Shown here in pieces: positions 9,527-19,499 of a DNA stretch of 64,000 bases; within the stretch, counting starts at the first letter, position 1; the number at the start of each line of letters is the position of its first letter. A program made the translations under genes and the position numbers. The stretch comes from Nitrospiraceae bacterium (GTDB lineage: Bacteria; Nitrospirota; Nitrospiria; Nitrospirales; UBA2166). Below the pieces are notes generated by a model. That model saw nothing but the letters and a program-made list of their open reading frames with translations. It had not been told where the DNA came from and did not search any database. The DNA is taken from the NCBI GenBank assembly GCA_002726235.1, contig PBSN01000007.1:41813-105812 (forward strand), in the 5' to 3' direction.

Positions 9527-10744
9527 ATGCCAGTCTATGAATACCGGGGGTTGACTGTAGCGGGGAAAGAGGTATCTGGCATGATCGATGCCGATACTGC
9601 GAAAGGTGCGCGGCTTAAGCTTCGAAGCACCGGTGTCTTTCCTACTGATCTGAATGAGGGAGGATCGGCAGGAGCAAAAGGACTGTTTGCCTTCAAGGAT
9701 CGATCAGAATCGATCTCCCTGAAGGAACAGGCCCTATTGACGCGGCAACTCGGGACATTGGTGACTGCGGGGTTGCCCCTCGTCGATGCACTCAGCGCCT
9801 TGATCGACCAAATCGAGAAAACCAATATCAAGGGCGTGATGGCAGATATTCGTGAACGAGTGCGGGAGGGGAGTGCGCTAAGTCAGGCGCTCGAATGTCA
9901 TCCTGAATCGTTCTCTCCGCTCTACATCCATATGGTTTCAGCCGGGGAAGCTAGCGGAGCTTTGGACGAGGTTCTGGCACGCCTGGCTGATTTTCAAGAT
10001 GGTCAAATTCGGCTTAAAAATCGAATCACGACTGTTTTGATGTATCCGGTATTTATGTTTGCGGTTGGGGCTAGCGTGCTCTTTGGGCTGGTTACGTTCG
10101 TGGTGCCCAAGATTACTGCAGTGTTCACTGAAATGGAACAGGCTTTGCCACTTCCGACTATCATTCTGTTGACCGTGAGTGAGGGGCTGGCCGATTATTG
10201 GATGTGGATTCTCGTTGGATGTGCGCTCGCAGTACTGATGCTGAGGAGGTTTTTGCAGACGGAGACTGGCCGTGAACGATACGATGCGTTTTTGCTCAGG
10301 CTTCCAGTGCTGGGGACTGTTGTACAAATGGTTGCAGTCTCTCGATTTACGCAGACACTCAGTACGATGTTGAGTAGTGGCGTGCCATTGATGCAAGCCC
10401 TTGGGGTGGTTTCACGGGTAGTGGACAACCGAGTGCTTCAACATGCCATTGATGAAGCTCGTCAGAATATTCGGGAGGGTGAAAGTCTTGCAGCCCCGTT
10501 AAAACGAAGTGGTTTGATTCCGCCGTTGGCCACTCACATGATCGCGGTTGGGGAAAAGAGTGGCGAATTGGAATCGATGTTAATTCGTGTGTCGCAGGTA
10601 TACGATTCCGAAGTCGAAACGTCTGTGAATCAACTGACTGCACTACTGGAACCCATTATGATTGTGGTGATGGGAGTGGTTGTCTTATTTATTGTTCTGG
10701 CCATTTTGCTTCCGATCTTTGAAATGAGTTCGATGGCACGGTGA
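9527..10744 (+). CDS. gspF: Type II secretion inner membrane protein GspF
   Basis: MPVYEYRGLTVAGKEVSG...; two GspF repeats with TRQLGTLVTAGLPLVDAL and MIAVGEKSGELE. Confidence 0.96.
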   Translation: MPVYEYRGLTVAGKEVSGMIDADTAKGARLKLRSTGVFPTDLNEGGSAGAKGLFAFKDRSESISLKEQALLTRQLGTLVTAGLPLVDALSALIDQIEKTNIKGVMADIRERVREGSALSQALECHPESFSPLYIHMVSAGEASGALDEVLARLADFQDGQIRLKNRITTVLMYPVFMFAVGASVLFGLVTFVVPKITAVFTEMEQALPLPTIILLTVSEGLADYWMWILVGCALAVLMLRRFLQTETGRERYDAFLLRLPVLGTVVQMVAVSRFTQTLSTMLSSGVPLMQALGVVSRVVDNRVLQHAIDEARQNIREGESLAAPLKRSGLIPPLATHMIAVGEKSGELESMLIRVSQVYDSEVETSVNQLTALLEPIMIVVMGVVVLFIVLAILLPIFEMSSMAR

Positions 10745-10766
10745 GCCTAACTGGGGAGGGTGCGGA

Positions 10767-11195
10767 ATGCGAGATCAACGAGGATTCACGTTCGTCGAAA
10801 TTATGGTGGTTGTGGCAATTCTTGCTGTTTTAGCAGCCATTGTGGTGCCTCGCATCATGGGAAGAACAGATGAAGCTAAAATTACGGCAGCAAAAGTGCA
10901 GATGCGCAATATTGAGGGTGCGTTGAAGTTATACAAGTTGGATACGGGGCAGTATCCATCCACAGAGTACGGACTCGAGGCACTTGTCACCAAGCCAACT
11001 GCCGGGAAGGTTCCAAAAAACTGGCGTAAAGGAGGGTACATCCAGGCTGTCCCAAAAGATCCATGGGGGACGCCGTTTGTTTACCTGAGCCCTGGCGTCC
11101 ATGATGACTATGACCTCGTCTCAAACGCGCGTGATGGTGAGCCAGGTGGAGAAGGGGAAGACGCAGATATTCAAAGCTGGAATCTTGAACGATAA
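10767..11195 (+). CDS. gspG: Major pseudopilin GspG
   Basis: RGFTFVEIMVVVAILAVLAAIVVPRIMGRTDEAK...YKLDTGQYPSTEYGLEALV. Confidence 0.96.
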   Translation: MRDQRGFTFVEIMVVVAILAVLAAIVVPRIMGRTDEAKITAAKVQMRNIEGALKLYKLDTGQYPSTEYGLEALVTKPTAGKVPKNWRKGGYIQAVPKDPWGTPFVYLSPGVHDDYDLVSNARDGEPGGEGEDADIQSWNLER

Positions 11196-11691
11196 CAGAC
11201 GTCGCACTTGCGTTGATGGCTTCTCTCTTGTCGAGCTTGTCGCCGTCATTTTTGTACTGATACTGATGGTGTCTATTGTGTATCCTAAAATTCGAACTGG
11301 AGGGGATTTAAAAACCGTTTCTCGGCAGATTATTGGGACGATTCAACATACCTATTCGAGAGCTGAGTCGGAGAAACAACCCTACCGACTTCATTATGAT
11401 CTCACCCATGGCGAATACTGGGTATCTGTAGCACCAACTGCCGTCGATAACGACGCGTCGCAAGATGTTAAGCCAGATCAGCCACGACTCCTTCCCAAGG
11501 GCATCAAATTTGCAAAAATCGAAACCATGCATTTTGGCGTAGTAGTGGATGGACGTGCGTTTACCAATTTCTATCCCATTGGCCGTGTTGAGCCGACGGT
11601 GATTCATCTCCGGGATAAAGAGCACGAAACCTTTTTGCTCTCCATCAATCCACTTACCGCCCGCGTGACCGTGAGTTCTGACACGGAATAG
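11185..11691 (+). CDS. gspH: Pseudopilin GspH-like
   Basis: DGFSLVELVAVIFVLILMVSIVYPKI prepilin motif; TTG start at 11185 proposed (ORF track starts at 11101). Confidence 0.8.
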   Translation: MNDNRRRTCVDGFSLVELVAVIFVLILMVSIVYPKIRTGGDLKTVSRQIIGTIQHTYSRAESEKQPYRLHYDLTHGEYWVSVAPTAVDNDASQDVKPDQPRLLPKGIKFAKIETMHFGVVVDGRAFTNFYPIGRVEPTVIHLRDKEHETFLLSINPLTARVTVSSDTE

Positions 11692-11765
11692 CCGCTCGCG
11701 GTCACGCACATGACCGTTGCAAAGCCATCGCACGAGCGCGTAGGATACGCATTGATACGACACGC

Positions 11766-12197
11766 GTGATGGCATTGAAAGACAATCAGGGTTTTACTCT
11801 CCTAGAAGTAATGATTTCGCTCGCGATTTTTGGTATGACAGCCACCGTTTTGTTGGGGTTGCGTAACTGGGATATTGATACTCGGATGTTTTCACAAAAC
11901 GTGACAATCGCCACGCTTTTGGTGCAAGAAAAACTTGTCGAAGCCGAATTGGCGGTCGATGGTCCACCAGCGTTTGGTGTTTCCACTGGTGATTTTGGCG
12001 ACCGTGCCCCAGGATTTTTCTGGAGGCAAACAGTGTCCGCTACTCCCTTGACTATTGATGTTCGAGAAGTAAAGGCCCGCGTTTCTTGGGGACAGGGTAA
12101 TGAAGAAGAAAATTTTGTGCTATCGTCGGGGTCGGATGAAGAGACAGAAACCGCTGATGCAGTAGAGGCCGTAGCCTACTATCTCTTTGAGCAATAA
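11766..12197 (+). CDS. gspI: Pseudopilin GspI-like
   Basis: NQGFTLLEVMISLAIFGMTATVLL; position in operon. Confidence 0.85.
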   Translation: MMALKDNQGFTLLEVMISLAIFGMTATVLLGLRNWDIDTRMFSQNVTIATLLVQEKLVEAELAVDGPPAFGVSTGDFGDRAPGFFWRQTVSATPLTIDVREVKARVSWGQGNEEENFVLSSGSDEETETADAVEAVAYYLFEQ

Positions 12198-12202
12198 GCC
12201 AG

Positions 12203-12949
12203 GTGCATGTATCTCCGATAAAACACTCGGCAAACAATCAGCGTTCTTTAATGGGGTTTACGCTGATTGAAATATTGCTCGCTATGGCGATGGTAGCGAT
12301 TCTGTTTACTATGCTGTATGGAACGTTTGGGAGTAGCGTAGATCTTATCCAAGCGGCTGAACAAGAGGGAGAAACATATCATATGGCGCGACTGACTATT
12401 CGTCAGCTCTCGCAAGAATTGACGTCTGTCGTCCAATCGCTCAATGGGGTAATGTTTGAGGCTACTGCAGGAGAGAAATGCCCGCAGATTGCGCGTATCG
12501 AGTTGCTAGATGCCGATGCAGTTGAGGAAGAGGAGGAGGAAGCGGAAGGGGGCAGGATAGGGTTTATCGCAGTTGATGTCGAAGAAGGCAATCGCCCCAT
12601 GGACTGTTTTACCTTTGCAACCTATGCTCATGGACGATATCGGCCGGATGTGAAGGAGTCAGATCTTAGCGTGGCGACCTACTGGCTTGATGGTGATAAG
12701 GTTATGCACAGAGAAGAGACCAATCTCTTCAGCCTTTCATCGAAAAGCGTGGAATCTTACCCACTTGCCGAAGGCGTCGAGGGAATGAATTTCAAGTTTT
12801 TTGATGGCACTGAGTGGGTTGATGAATGGGATGCTGGCAAGCTAGACATGCTCCCATATGCCGTTGAAGTCGAGTTGACGTTCCTGCTGCCGTCTGCAGA
12901 GCGTCGGGTATTCACAACTATGGTATCGGTATCACGCGCGTCAGAATGA
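12203..12949 (+). CDS. gspJ: Pseudopilin GspJ-like
   Basis: LMGFTLIEILLAMAMVAILFTMLYGTF...RLTIRQLSQEL. Confidence 0.85.
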   Translation: MHVSPIKHSANNQRSLMGFTLIEILLAMAMVAILFTMLYGTFGSSVDLIQAAEQEGETYHMARLTIRQLSQELTSVVQSLNGVMFEATAGEKCPQIARIELLDADAVEEEEEEAEGGRIGFIAVDVEEGNRPMDCFTFATYAHGRYRPDVKESDLSVATYWLDGDKVMHREETNLFSLSSKSVESYPLAEGVEGMNFKFFDGTEWVDEWDAGKLDMLPYAVEVELTFLLPSAERRVFTTMVSVSRASE

Positions 12950-13881
12950 CGTGGTCATTGGCGAGCCTATGGCGATGGGGCGCCTATGCCTTCTACGCGA
13001 TTCTTATTTTCGGGATATGCGTATATGTCACGTTTCCATCTCCTCAATTTCATGCCTGGTTAATTGCCGAAGCTGATCGGCGTTTTGGCGTTCAGATTGA
13101 AGCGCAGGCACTACAGTCACACACACCTCTTCGTTTTGCTATTGACAAAGTCACTCTCTCGATCGATCCAGCGCGTGTTCCATTCTCACGGATGGACACT
13201 GGGAGCATTCGCGTCGTGCCAATTGAGCATTTGAGTCTAGAATTGCACTCATGGCCCCTCTTGTTGGGACAGTATGTGCTGAGTACGGACATCAATGTGT
13301 TTGGCGGCGGGGTTCGTGGAACACTCACGGCTGAAAAAGATGGTGGCCAATGGCGTTATCATGTGGATGGCGAGAGCGAGAACATTGACCTCCAGTCTCT
13401 AGAGAAGGGCATACTCGCATCGAGAGCGGGTGGACAGGTATTGACCTCCGGTATTGGAGCTATTCGCTTTGATCTCACGTGGATTGGGAAGGATGGTCGT
13501 TCCGGAGCCGGTACGGTCTCCGTCAGTCTGGGGGACGCGATTGTCAATCTGTCGGGTTTGCCTTCTGTTGCCATCTCAGAACTCTCAGCGAATCTGACAC
13601 GTGACCAACAGGGCTGGTGGCGAACCGATGATTTGCGGGTGGCTGGGGAGAACGATGGGTTTGCAGCGACTGGGCAGGGGCGCTTTCTGCTTGATGAATC
13701 CCTTTTGAGTAGCATGGTCAATCTTTCGGTGAGCGTTACGATCAATGATGCCGTAAAACGTCAGTACCCTCAGCTTGAGGTTTTCATGCCAAATATTGGG
13801 GAACCTGTTCGCCTGACAGTCACTGGAACGTTGGGTCGACCAATCATTCTGATCAACGGAGTTCCAATTTTGGCATCCTGA
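12946..13881 (+). CDS. gspN: GspN-like protein
   Basis: N-terminal TM then AsmA/GspN-like beta region (YVTFPSPQFHAWLIAEADRRFGVQIEAQ); inside gsp operon. Confidence 0.7.
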   Translation: MTWSLASLWRWGAYAFYAILIFGICVYVTFPSPQFHAWLIAEADRRFGVQIEAQALQSHTPLRFAIDKVTLSIDPARVPFSRMDTGSIRVVPIEHLSLELHSWPLLLGQYVLSTDINVFGGGVRGTLTAEKDGGQWRYHVDGESENIDLQSLEKGILASRAGGQVLTSGIGAIRFDLTWIGKDGRSGAGTVSVSLGDAIVNLSGLPSVAISELSANLTRDQQGWWRTDDLRVAGENDGFAATGQGRFLLDESLLSSMVNLSVSVTINDAVKRQYPQLEVFMPNIGEPVRLTVTGTLGRPIILINGVPILAS

Positions 13882-15500
13882 TGCTGACTCGATTCACACA
13901 AATGGTTGCACGCCTGTTTCGACCGAGGAGCTTCGTCGGACTTGATATTGGTAGCACTACTGTGAGGGTTACTCGGTTTCGGCGTGGGCGCGCTGGTCCA
14001 GATGAGATTGTGTGTCTGCAACAAGAGCTTTTGGGTGACGATTCCACGGAGCTTGGGGCAGATGCAGTCTCTCAAAGACTGCGTGTGTTATTTCAGGAAC
14101 ACTCGTTATTTGGTGTTCCCGTTGTGGTGGCGATGCCAACGCATTGGGTATTTTCTCGGATCCTCACGATCCCCTTCACTGACCCAAAAAAAGTTGCCCA
14201 AGTCATCTCTTATGAAACGGAGGAACTGATTCCCCTCGGGTTAGATGAGGTGGTTTTTGATCACACCATTATTGACTCGCATGAGGGAGAGAGTACAGTT
14301 CTTGTCGCTGCGGTTCCTCAGGATCGAATGACTCAATATCTGGAGTTATTGGCAAACGCGGGTATTGATCCGGTGTCGATGGATCTTGATAGCTTGGCAC
14401 TGTTTCACTTTTATCGGTACGCGCTTAAGGAATCGGCGCAGGATGTCGTGTTGATTGATATTGGGGCATCCAAGAGCACGATATGCATCGTCAGCGGAGG
14501 GAAGTTGCGAGTGATCCGGAGTATCATGATGGCCGGTGAATCCTTGACGCGGAATTTGGCAGCTCACCTTGGAGGGACTCACGCTGAGGCTGAATCTGAG
14601 AAACATCAGTTCGTTGTTCCCGAAGATGACGATGGGTTTGATGTCAGTAACCCTGACTTAAAGGCATTGCGAGATTTTCTTGATCCCTTTACCACTGAAA
14701 TACGAAATACAATTCAAGCTCACGAAACAGCAGCCGGTTTGACGATAACGCAGCTTTATTTGTGTGGCGGTGGAGCCAAGTTGAATGGGCTATCAGCTTA
14801 CCTTGCCCATCGGCTCAATATTCAGATTGTCAATTCACTGGATGGCCGATTTGGCACCGCACAAAAAAAAGGGGATCTGTGGGATGGGGATTATGCGTCT
14901 AGCCTTGGCTTGGCAGTGAGGCCTGCGTTATGGGGGCACGGTGTCTCGATTAATCTTCGGCAGGGTCCATTTTCCATTCCCCATCGCGAACGATCAGCGA
15001 AGCAAAAAAGTTGGATGCGCCTTGTAGTGGGGGTAATGCTAGTTGTTGGGATCGGGTTTGCCAACTTTTACGTCGACTACTCCATTAAAGAAACACGACT
15101 ACAGACGTTGAAAGATACACTCCGCCAGGATTTTCGAACGACGTTTCCTGATATCACGAGTATTGTTGATCCAGTGCAACAAGGGCGGATGGCGCTAGAT
15201 CAGGCCAAACAACGCCTCTCGGTGTTCGGTCATAATGATCCGGCCACGATCCTCCTCATTCTGGCTGACTTGACTGAACATCTTCCAGCGGACCGAACTC
15301 TCGAGGTCAATGAGTTGATCGTGGAGGGTGCGAAGGTCAAGATCGAAGCTTCAACTGATTCGTTTGAATCTGTCGACGCGATTAAAGCCGCCTTGACAAA
15401 TTCTGAACGTTTGGTAGAGGTGGTTGTCAGTGATGCCAGAATGGGTGCAAAGCCAGGACAGGTCAAATTTCGAGTGACGTCGGTGGTTGGAGCAGAATAA
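13881..15500 (+). CDS. gspL: GspL, PilM-like actin-fold assembly protein
   Basis: VGLDIGSTTVRVTRF, VLIDIGASKSTICIV, LCGGGAKLNGLSAYL; TM then periplasmic part. Confidence 0.85.
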   Translation: MLTRFTQMVARLFRPRSFVGLDIGSTTVRVTRFRRGRAGPDEIVCLQQELLGDDSTELGADAVSQRLRVLFQEHSLFGVPVVVAMPTHWVFSRILTIPFTDPKKVAQVISYETEELIPLGLDEVVFDHTIIDSHEGESTVLVAAVPQDRMTQYLELLANAGIDPVSMDLDSLALFHFYRYALKESAQDVVLIDIGASKSTICIVSGGKLRVIRSIMMAGESLTRNLAAHLGGTHAEAESEKHQFVVPEDDDGFDVSNPDLKALRDFLDPFTTEIRNTIQAHETAAGLTITQLYLCGGGAKLNGLSAYLAHRLNIQIVNSLDGRFGTAQKKGDLWDGDYASSLGLAVRPALWGHGVSINLRQGPFSIPHRERSAKQKSWMRLVVGVMLVVGIGFANFYVDYSIKETRLQTLKDTLRQDFRTTFPDITSIVDPVQQGRMALDQAKQRLSVFGHNDPATILLILADLTEHLPADRTLEVNELIVEGAKVKIEASTDSFESVDAIKAALTNSERLVEVVVSDARMGAKPGQVKFRVTSVVGAE

Positions 15501-16045
15501 TGTTGAAGTGGCTTGAACCTCTGAAACGACTCTCTCTTCGCGAACGAGTCATGGTGATTGCGGGCGGACTTTTTCTGTTCATCCTCCTCATCTATACCAC
15601 TGCGATTGAGCCGATGATTGATCGCATGCAACGACTCGATCGGCTTGCTGCTGGAAAACAAAGCGCGATTCAGGAGCTGGCAGCGATTCGTGAGGAATAT
15701 GTTGGAGTTCATGCTCAGGCGATACAGATTGACCGAGCGATCGATGAAGTGTCAGGCACATTCTCTCTATTGGCTTTTCTTGAAGAGGTAGCAACGGATG
15801 TTCATATCAAGTCACAGATCGTCGCGATGCGCCCCCAAGCGGCATTGCCGTCGAGTGAATATCGAGAAAATTCTGTTGAGGTGAAAATCGAGAAGGTTGC
15901 CATTCCATCTGTTGTTGCCTTGCTCAGGGCGATGCACACCGCGTCTGCCGTTCTTCGGTTTAAACGCTTCCATTTACGGCCGCGGTTTGATGATCCGGCG
16001 TATCTCGACGTCTCGTTTCTCGTGTCAACCTACGAACGCGTCTAA
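15500..16045 (+). CDS. gspM: GspM-like protein
   Basis: LSLRERVMVIAGGLFLFILLIYTTAIEPMIDRMQRLD; position after gspL. Confidence 0.8.
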   Translation: MLKWLEPLKRLSLRERVMVIAGGLFLFILLIYTTAIEPMIDRMQRLDRLAAGKQSAIQELAAIREEYVGVHAQAIQIDRAIDEVSGTFSLLAFLEEVATDVHIKSQIVAMRPQAALPSSEYRENSVEVKIEKVAIPSVVALLRAMHTASAVLRFKRFHLRPRFDDPAYLDVSFLVSTYERV

Positions 16046-16097
16046 CAGGGTGCTGAAAAATCCTGGCAGCGTTGTTCGCGCATTGCTTAGAGTCTCA

Positions 16098-17117
16098 ATG
16101 CACACACATGTACGCCGTAAAGCCATTTTTCAACAGTCGACATCGTTGATACAACGACAGTCTGAGCGTGGCGTCGCGCTCGTTATTACTCTATTGATGG
16201 TGGCGTTACTGGTCACCTTGATTCTGGAATTTGATGTGTCGACGCGCAATGAACTCAATGCAGCCACTAATTTCCGTGATGGCATGAAGGCATCGTATCT
16301 TGCAAAAGCTGGGGTGTCCGCTGCACAAGCAATTATGGCGGAAGATGCGAGAATCGATAAAATGTTTGGACGAAATTACGACACGTTGTTTGAGGTATGG
16401 GCTACACCGTTGCCGAACTATCCCATTGGTGATGGTGTTGTTTCCGTGCAGGTGACGGATGAAATGGGAAAGCTTAATCTCAATGATCTAGCCGCATTAA
16501 CACAGGGTGAAGCCTCAGACTCCCTCAGACTGCTGGATCATACTAGGCGCTTCGAACAGTTATTTGAGCTTCTGGTTCTAGATACCCGCTTGCTTGATGC
16601 TATTTTGGATTGGGTCGATTCCGATGACCGTCAAAGGAAAGACGGGGCAGAGATACAATACTATGGAGAACTAGATCGGCCGTATGTTACTAAGAATGGC
16701 CCATTCGATAGTCTTTCTGAACTTCGCTTGGTCAAGGGCATTACGGATCAGGTGTTCGAACGGCTGAGTCCGTTTGTGACCGTCTATCCGCGAAAACCCG
16801 ATGGAGTTACACCCGTAAATATCAATACTGCCGATCCAGTTGTGCTTCAAGCGCTTGATGATCAGGGGAATATTTCCACAGCGCTGGCCGGCGATATACT
16901 GCAGGCGAGACCCTTTCAAAGTGCGCAGGACCTCAATCGCGTGACGGCGCTGGGCGATATCGATGAAAAACTACGTGCGGATAGAGTCGTCGAGGTGGCA
17001 AGTTCGTATTTTTCAGTGCGGGCGGTTGGAACGGTTGGCGAGACGTCAAAGATTGCAAAGGCCGTCATTAAACGTGATGCAGAAAAAACTGAGTTGGTGT
17101 ATTTGCGGATGGAGTAA
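16098..17117 (+). CDS. gspK: Minor pseudopilin GspK
   Basis: RGVALVITLLMVALLVTLILEFD...AKAGVSAAQAIM...DEMGKLNLNDL...VNINTADPVVLQAL; start set at 16098 rather than 15897. Confidence 0.9.
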   Translation: MHTHVRRKAIFQQSTSLIQRQSERGVALVITLLMVALLVTLILEFDVSTRNELNAATNFRDGMKASYLAKAGVSAAQAIMAEDARIDKMFGRNYDTLFEVWATPLPNYPIGDGVVSVQVTDEMGKLNLNDLAALTQGEASDSLRLLDHTRRFEQLFELLVLDTRLLDAILDWVDSDDRQRKDGAEIQYYGELDRPYVTKNGPFDSLSELRLVKGITDQVFERLSPFVTVYPRKPDGVTPVNINTADPVVLQALDDQGNISTALAGDILQARPFQSAQDLNRVTALGDIDEKLRADRVVEVASSYFSVRAVGTVGETSKIAKAVIKRDAEKTELVYLRME

Positions 17118-17284
17118 TGATGATGGCGTATGGAATTTTGGGGTACTGATGTCATAGGAGATTGAGCTCGCAAGCGTGGTGTTGGACGATCAGGCGAATG
17201 AATTTGGAGGTCGGCGAGTTGATGATGTGATAGTCGGAGAACTACGCCGGTGATTAGGGGTCTGATGTGGACAGGGAGGATGTC

Positions 17285-17947
17285 ATGACGCGTGAACTTA
17301 CATACCAACATGCCATGAGAGATTTGGTGAATTTGTATGCGGAAATTGATCATCTGACGATGGAGTGCTGTGCTGCATGGCTTCCGAAGGCTCCAGATCG
17401 TCATGCGCAACTTGAAATGGCAGAACAGATTGGAGAGGAACGAAATCACTATCTTTCCCAAGTTGAGTGGCTCAATTGTCATGCTGGAGGGCACGCCTCG
17501 ATTGTGCTGCCGTCGTGGGCAGATAGCCTTCGGACGTTAGTAAATGGCATGCAATGGCCGGAATACCTTGCGTGTGTCCATCTTGCGATTGAGGGTGTTG
17601 GGATTGCCTTAGTCGAGCGCGTAGCGCGCGACGCTGATCAGGGTGTAAAGGATTGTCTCGCACCATCCTTGCGAGACGAAGGGGGACATGCGAGTTTCGG
17701 AGTGCGTCAGTTGGAGCAATTGCTTCAGAGCGTTGATGGTAAGAAGCGCGAGGAGCTTAAACGACGGATTATTGCGAGTGTTACGGCGATTGCTCGATTG
17801 GCCAGTTCGTTGCCTGTCACATCAGCACATTGGGAGGCCGTTGGGACGTCGACGGAGGAACTCCGTGATATTGCTGCTCAGCGGCTAGGAACATTACTCT
17901 CGCCGCTTGGTATTTCTCAATCGGTAAATCTCTCAGCATCAGCGTGA
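17285..17947 (+). CDS. Ferritin-like hypothetical protein
   Basis: Helical ORF with repeated E/H residues (MAEQIGEERNHYLSQVEW; DEGGHASFGVRQLE). Confidence 0.6.
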   Translation: MTRELTYQHAMRDLVNLYAEIDHLTMECCAAWLPKAPDRHAQLEMAEQIGEERNHYLSQVEWLNCHAGGHASIVLPSWADSLRTLVNGMQWPEYLACVHLAIEGVGIALVERVARDADQGVKDCLAPSLRDEGGHASFGVRQLEQLLQSVDGKKREELKRRIIASVTAIARLASSLPVTSAHWEAVGTSTEELRDIAAQRLGTLLSPLGISQSVNLSASA

Positions 17948-17960
17948 AACGGTATCTCAT

Positions 17961-18377
17961 ATGGCACAGAAATTTGGAAATGCTCGCTGGGTCAAGGAAG
18001 GTTTTCTAGACAATCACATTGCTGGAACGGTGGTTGGGCGTATCACGTTTGCGGCTGTTGGAGTGGTCCCGATCGTGCTTCGAGGAGACTTCAAAGATGA
18101 TATCAAGGGTGAGGTCATCCTGTTTGAAAATTCTAACTTCGAGGATGATGATCGTGCAGCCCTCGGCCTTGCCGATCTTGATTCTGTGCTGCGCGGGGCT
18201 GTGCACCTGATATCGCTTGATCCGCATCCGCTTCTTGAGCCACACCCCTATATTGAGTGGTTTTCTGCCGAAGGGACACACTATCGGATTGAATTGCAGG
18301 ATGGGGATGCCAGAATTGCCTCACAACAGGAGACTTCTGCTTTGTTTGAGGAGAGCAAAAAACTGCGGTCAATATAA
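17961..18377 (+). CDS. Hypothetical protein
   Basis: Well-formed ORF directly after 17285..17947; no family recognised. Confidence 0.6.
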   Translation: MAQKFGNARWVKEGFLDNHIAGTVVGRITFAAVGVVPIVLRGDFKDDIKGEVILFENSNFEDDDRAALGLADLDSVLRGAVHLISLDPHPLLEPHPYIEWFSAEGTHYRIELQDGDARIASQQETSALFEESKKLRSI

Positions 18378-18385
18378 AATTTGAC

Positions 18386-18414
18386 TTGACACACGTAAGA
18401 CGCACGTCTATAGT
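18386..18414 (+). promoter_or_regulatory. Near-consensus sigma70 promoter upstream of the OMP-like cluster
   Basis: TTGACA - 17 bp (cacgtaagacgcacgtc) - TATAGT. Confidence 0.6.
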
Positions 18415-18636
18415 CGCGCTGATTGAGTGAGATAAATTACAAATCTGAAGGAATGTTGTGAGATGGATCATACTTTGAGGTGTCTGTTGTTAATAAAAAC
18501 GGGAAAGACGGTGGTTCATGGTTGATGAGGTAACGAAGGAAAGGAGTGGATCCATGACCAGATGTATAATCCGAAGATATTCCACAAGGTGTAGCTCAAG
18601 TTGATAGTGTGCAATCCTAGACGGGAGGATCTCAAA

Positions 18637-19425
18637 ATGGAAAGAGCGAAATGGAAGACTATGGTGCTGCTCGTGGCGCTACTTTCCCCGCTTCTCTTCT
18701 TCGCTGCTCCCCCCAACGCGTCGTGGGCGCAGTTGCCCACCGAGATCAATGGTTTGGTCAAACTGAAGGGTGGGTTTGCGGCTCTCGAGAACAATCGATC
18801 TGGTGAAGCCTTCACAGACTGCTTTGCCATGGGATCGCCTGCCTGTAACGCTCCAGGCGCGACGCTTAATGACGGCACTACAGGGTTTAATGTTGGAGCT
18901 GGGTTGGATCTTCCACTCTGGCTGTTACCCTGGGGGCATGTTGTTGTTGCCGAACTTGACATAGGATTTTCAAAGTTCAGTTCCGGCAAGAGCTTTTTGC
19001 AGCTGATCGAGAATGGGCCGACTACGCTTGGTGGGGCAACCCCATGCGGTAGTCCGCGGTGTGCGACCGGGACCAAACCTGGGTTCCCAGGGCGTCCCCA
19101 AGAGCCAGGCGTTAGGCATGTCAATGTATCCACGGTCAATGCGGGGATCAGTCCGAAGTACCGAATGGACACGTTGTTTGGGGATGACCGGAAGTTCAGG
19201 CCATGGATTATCCCGGTGGGTTGGGAGCTCCAGGTCTTTAGTCCCCCGCCGAATTCCATGCAGATGTGGGAGATTGGTGGCGTGACTGGAGTTGGTATGG
19301 ATGTCCACGTATGGGAACGTATTTGGGTTGGTGTTGAAGGCCGGTACCACTACCAGTACACGGATCATACGGGCATCGACGGGAATTGGTTTACAGCTGG
19401 GGGATATGTAGGACTCTCATGGTGA
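18637..19425 (+). CDS. Outer membrane protein-like paralog 1
   Basis: MERAKWKTMVLLVALLSPLLFFAAPPNASWAQLP signal peptide; beta-rich; C-terminal GGYVGLSW. Confidence 0.8.
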   Translation: MERAKWKTMVLLVALLSPLLFFAAPPNASWAQLPTEINGLVKLKGGFAALENNRSGEAFTDCFAMGSPACNAPGATLNDGTTGFNVGAGLDLPLWLLPWGHVVVAELDIGFSKFSSGKSFLQLIENGPTTLGGATPCGSPRCATGTKPGFPGRPQEPGVRHVNVSTVNAGISPKYRMDTLFGDDRKFRPWIIPVGWELQVFSPPPNSMQMWEIGGVTGVGMDVHVWERIWVGVEGRYHYQYTDHTGIDGNWFTAGGYVGLSW

Positions 19426-19499
19426 GGGGTATCTCAAACATGAGCCAGCTCATGGCACCGAAAATGCCGCAAAGCCTTGAGACACGGGAGGATTTCACA

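Noticed and set aside
15897-16097. N-terminal extension of the gspK ORF
   Set aside because: Overlaps gspM in another frame; prepilin-like leader starts after 16098
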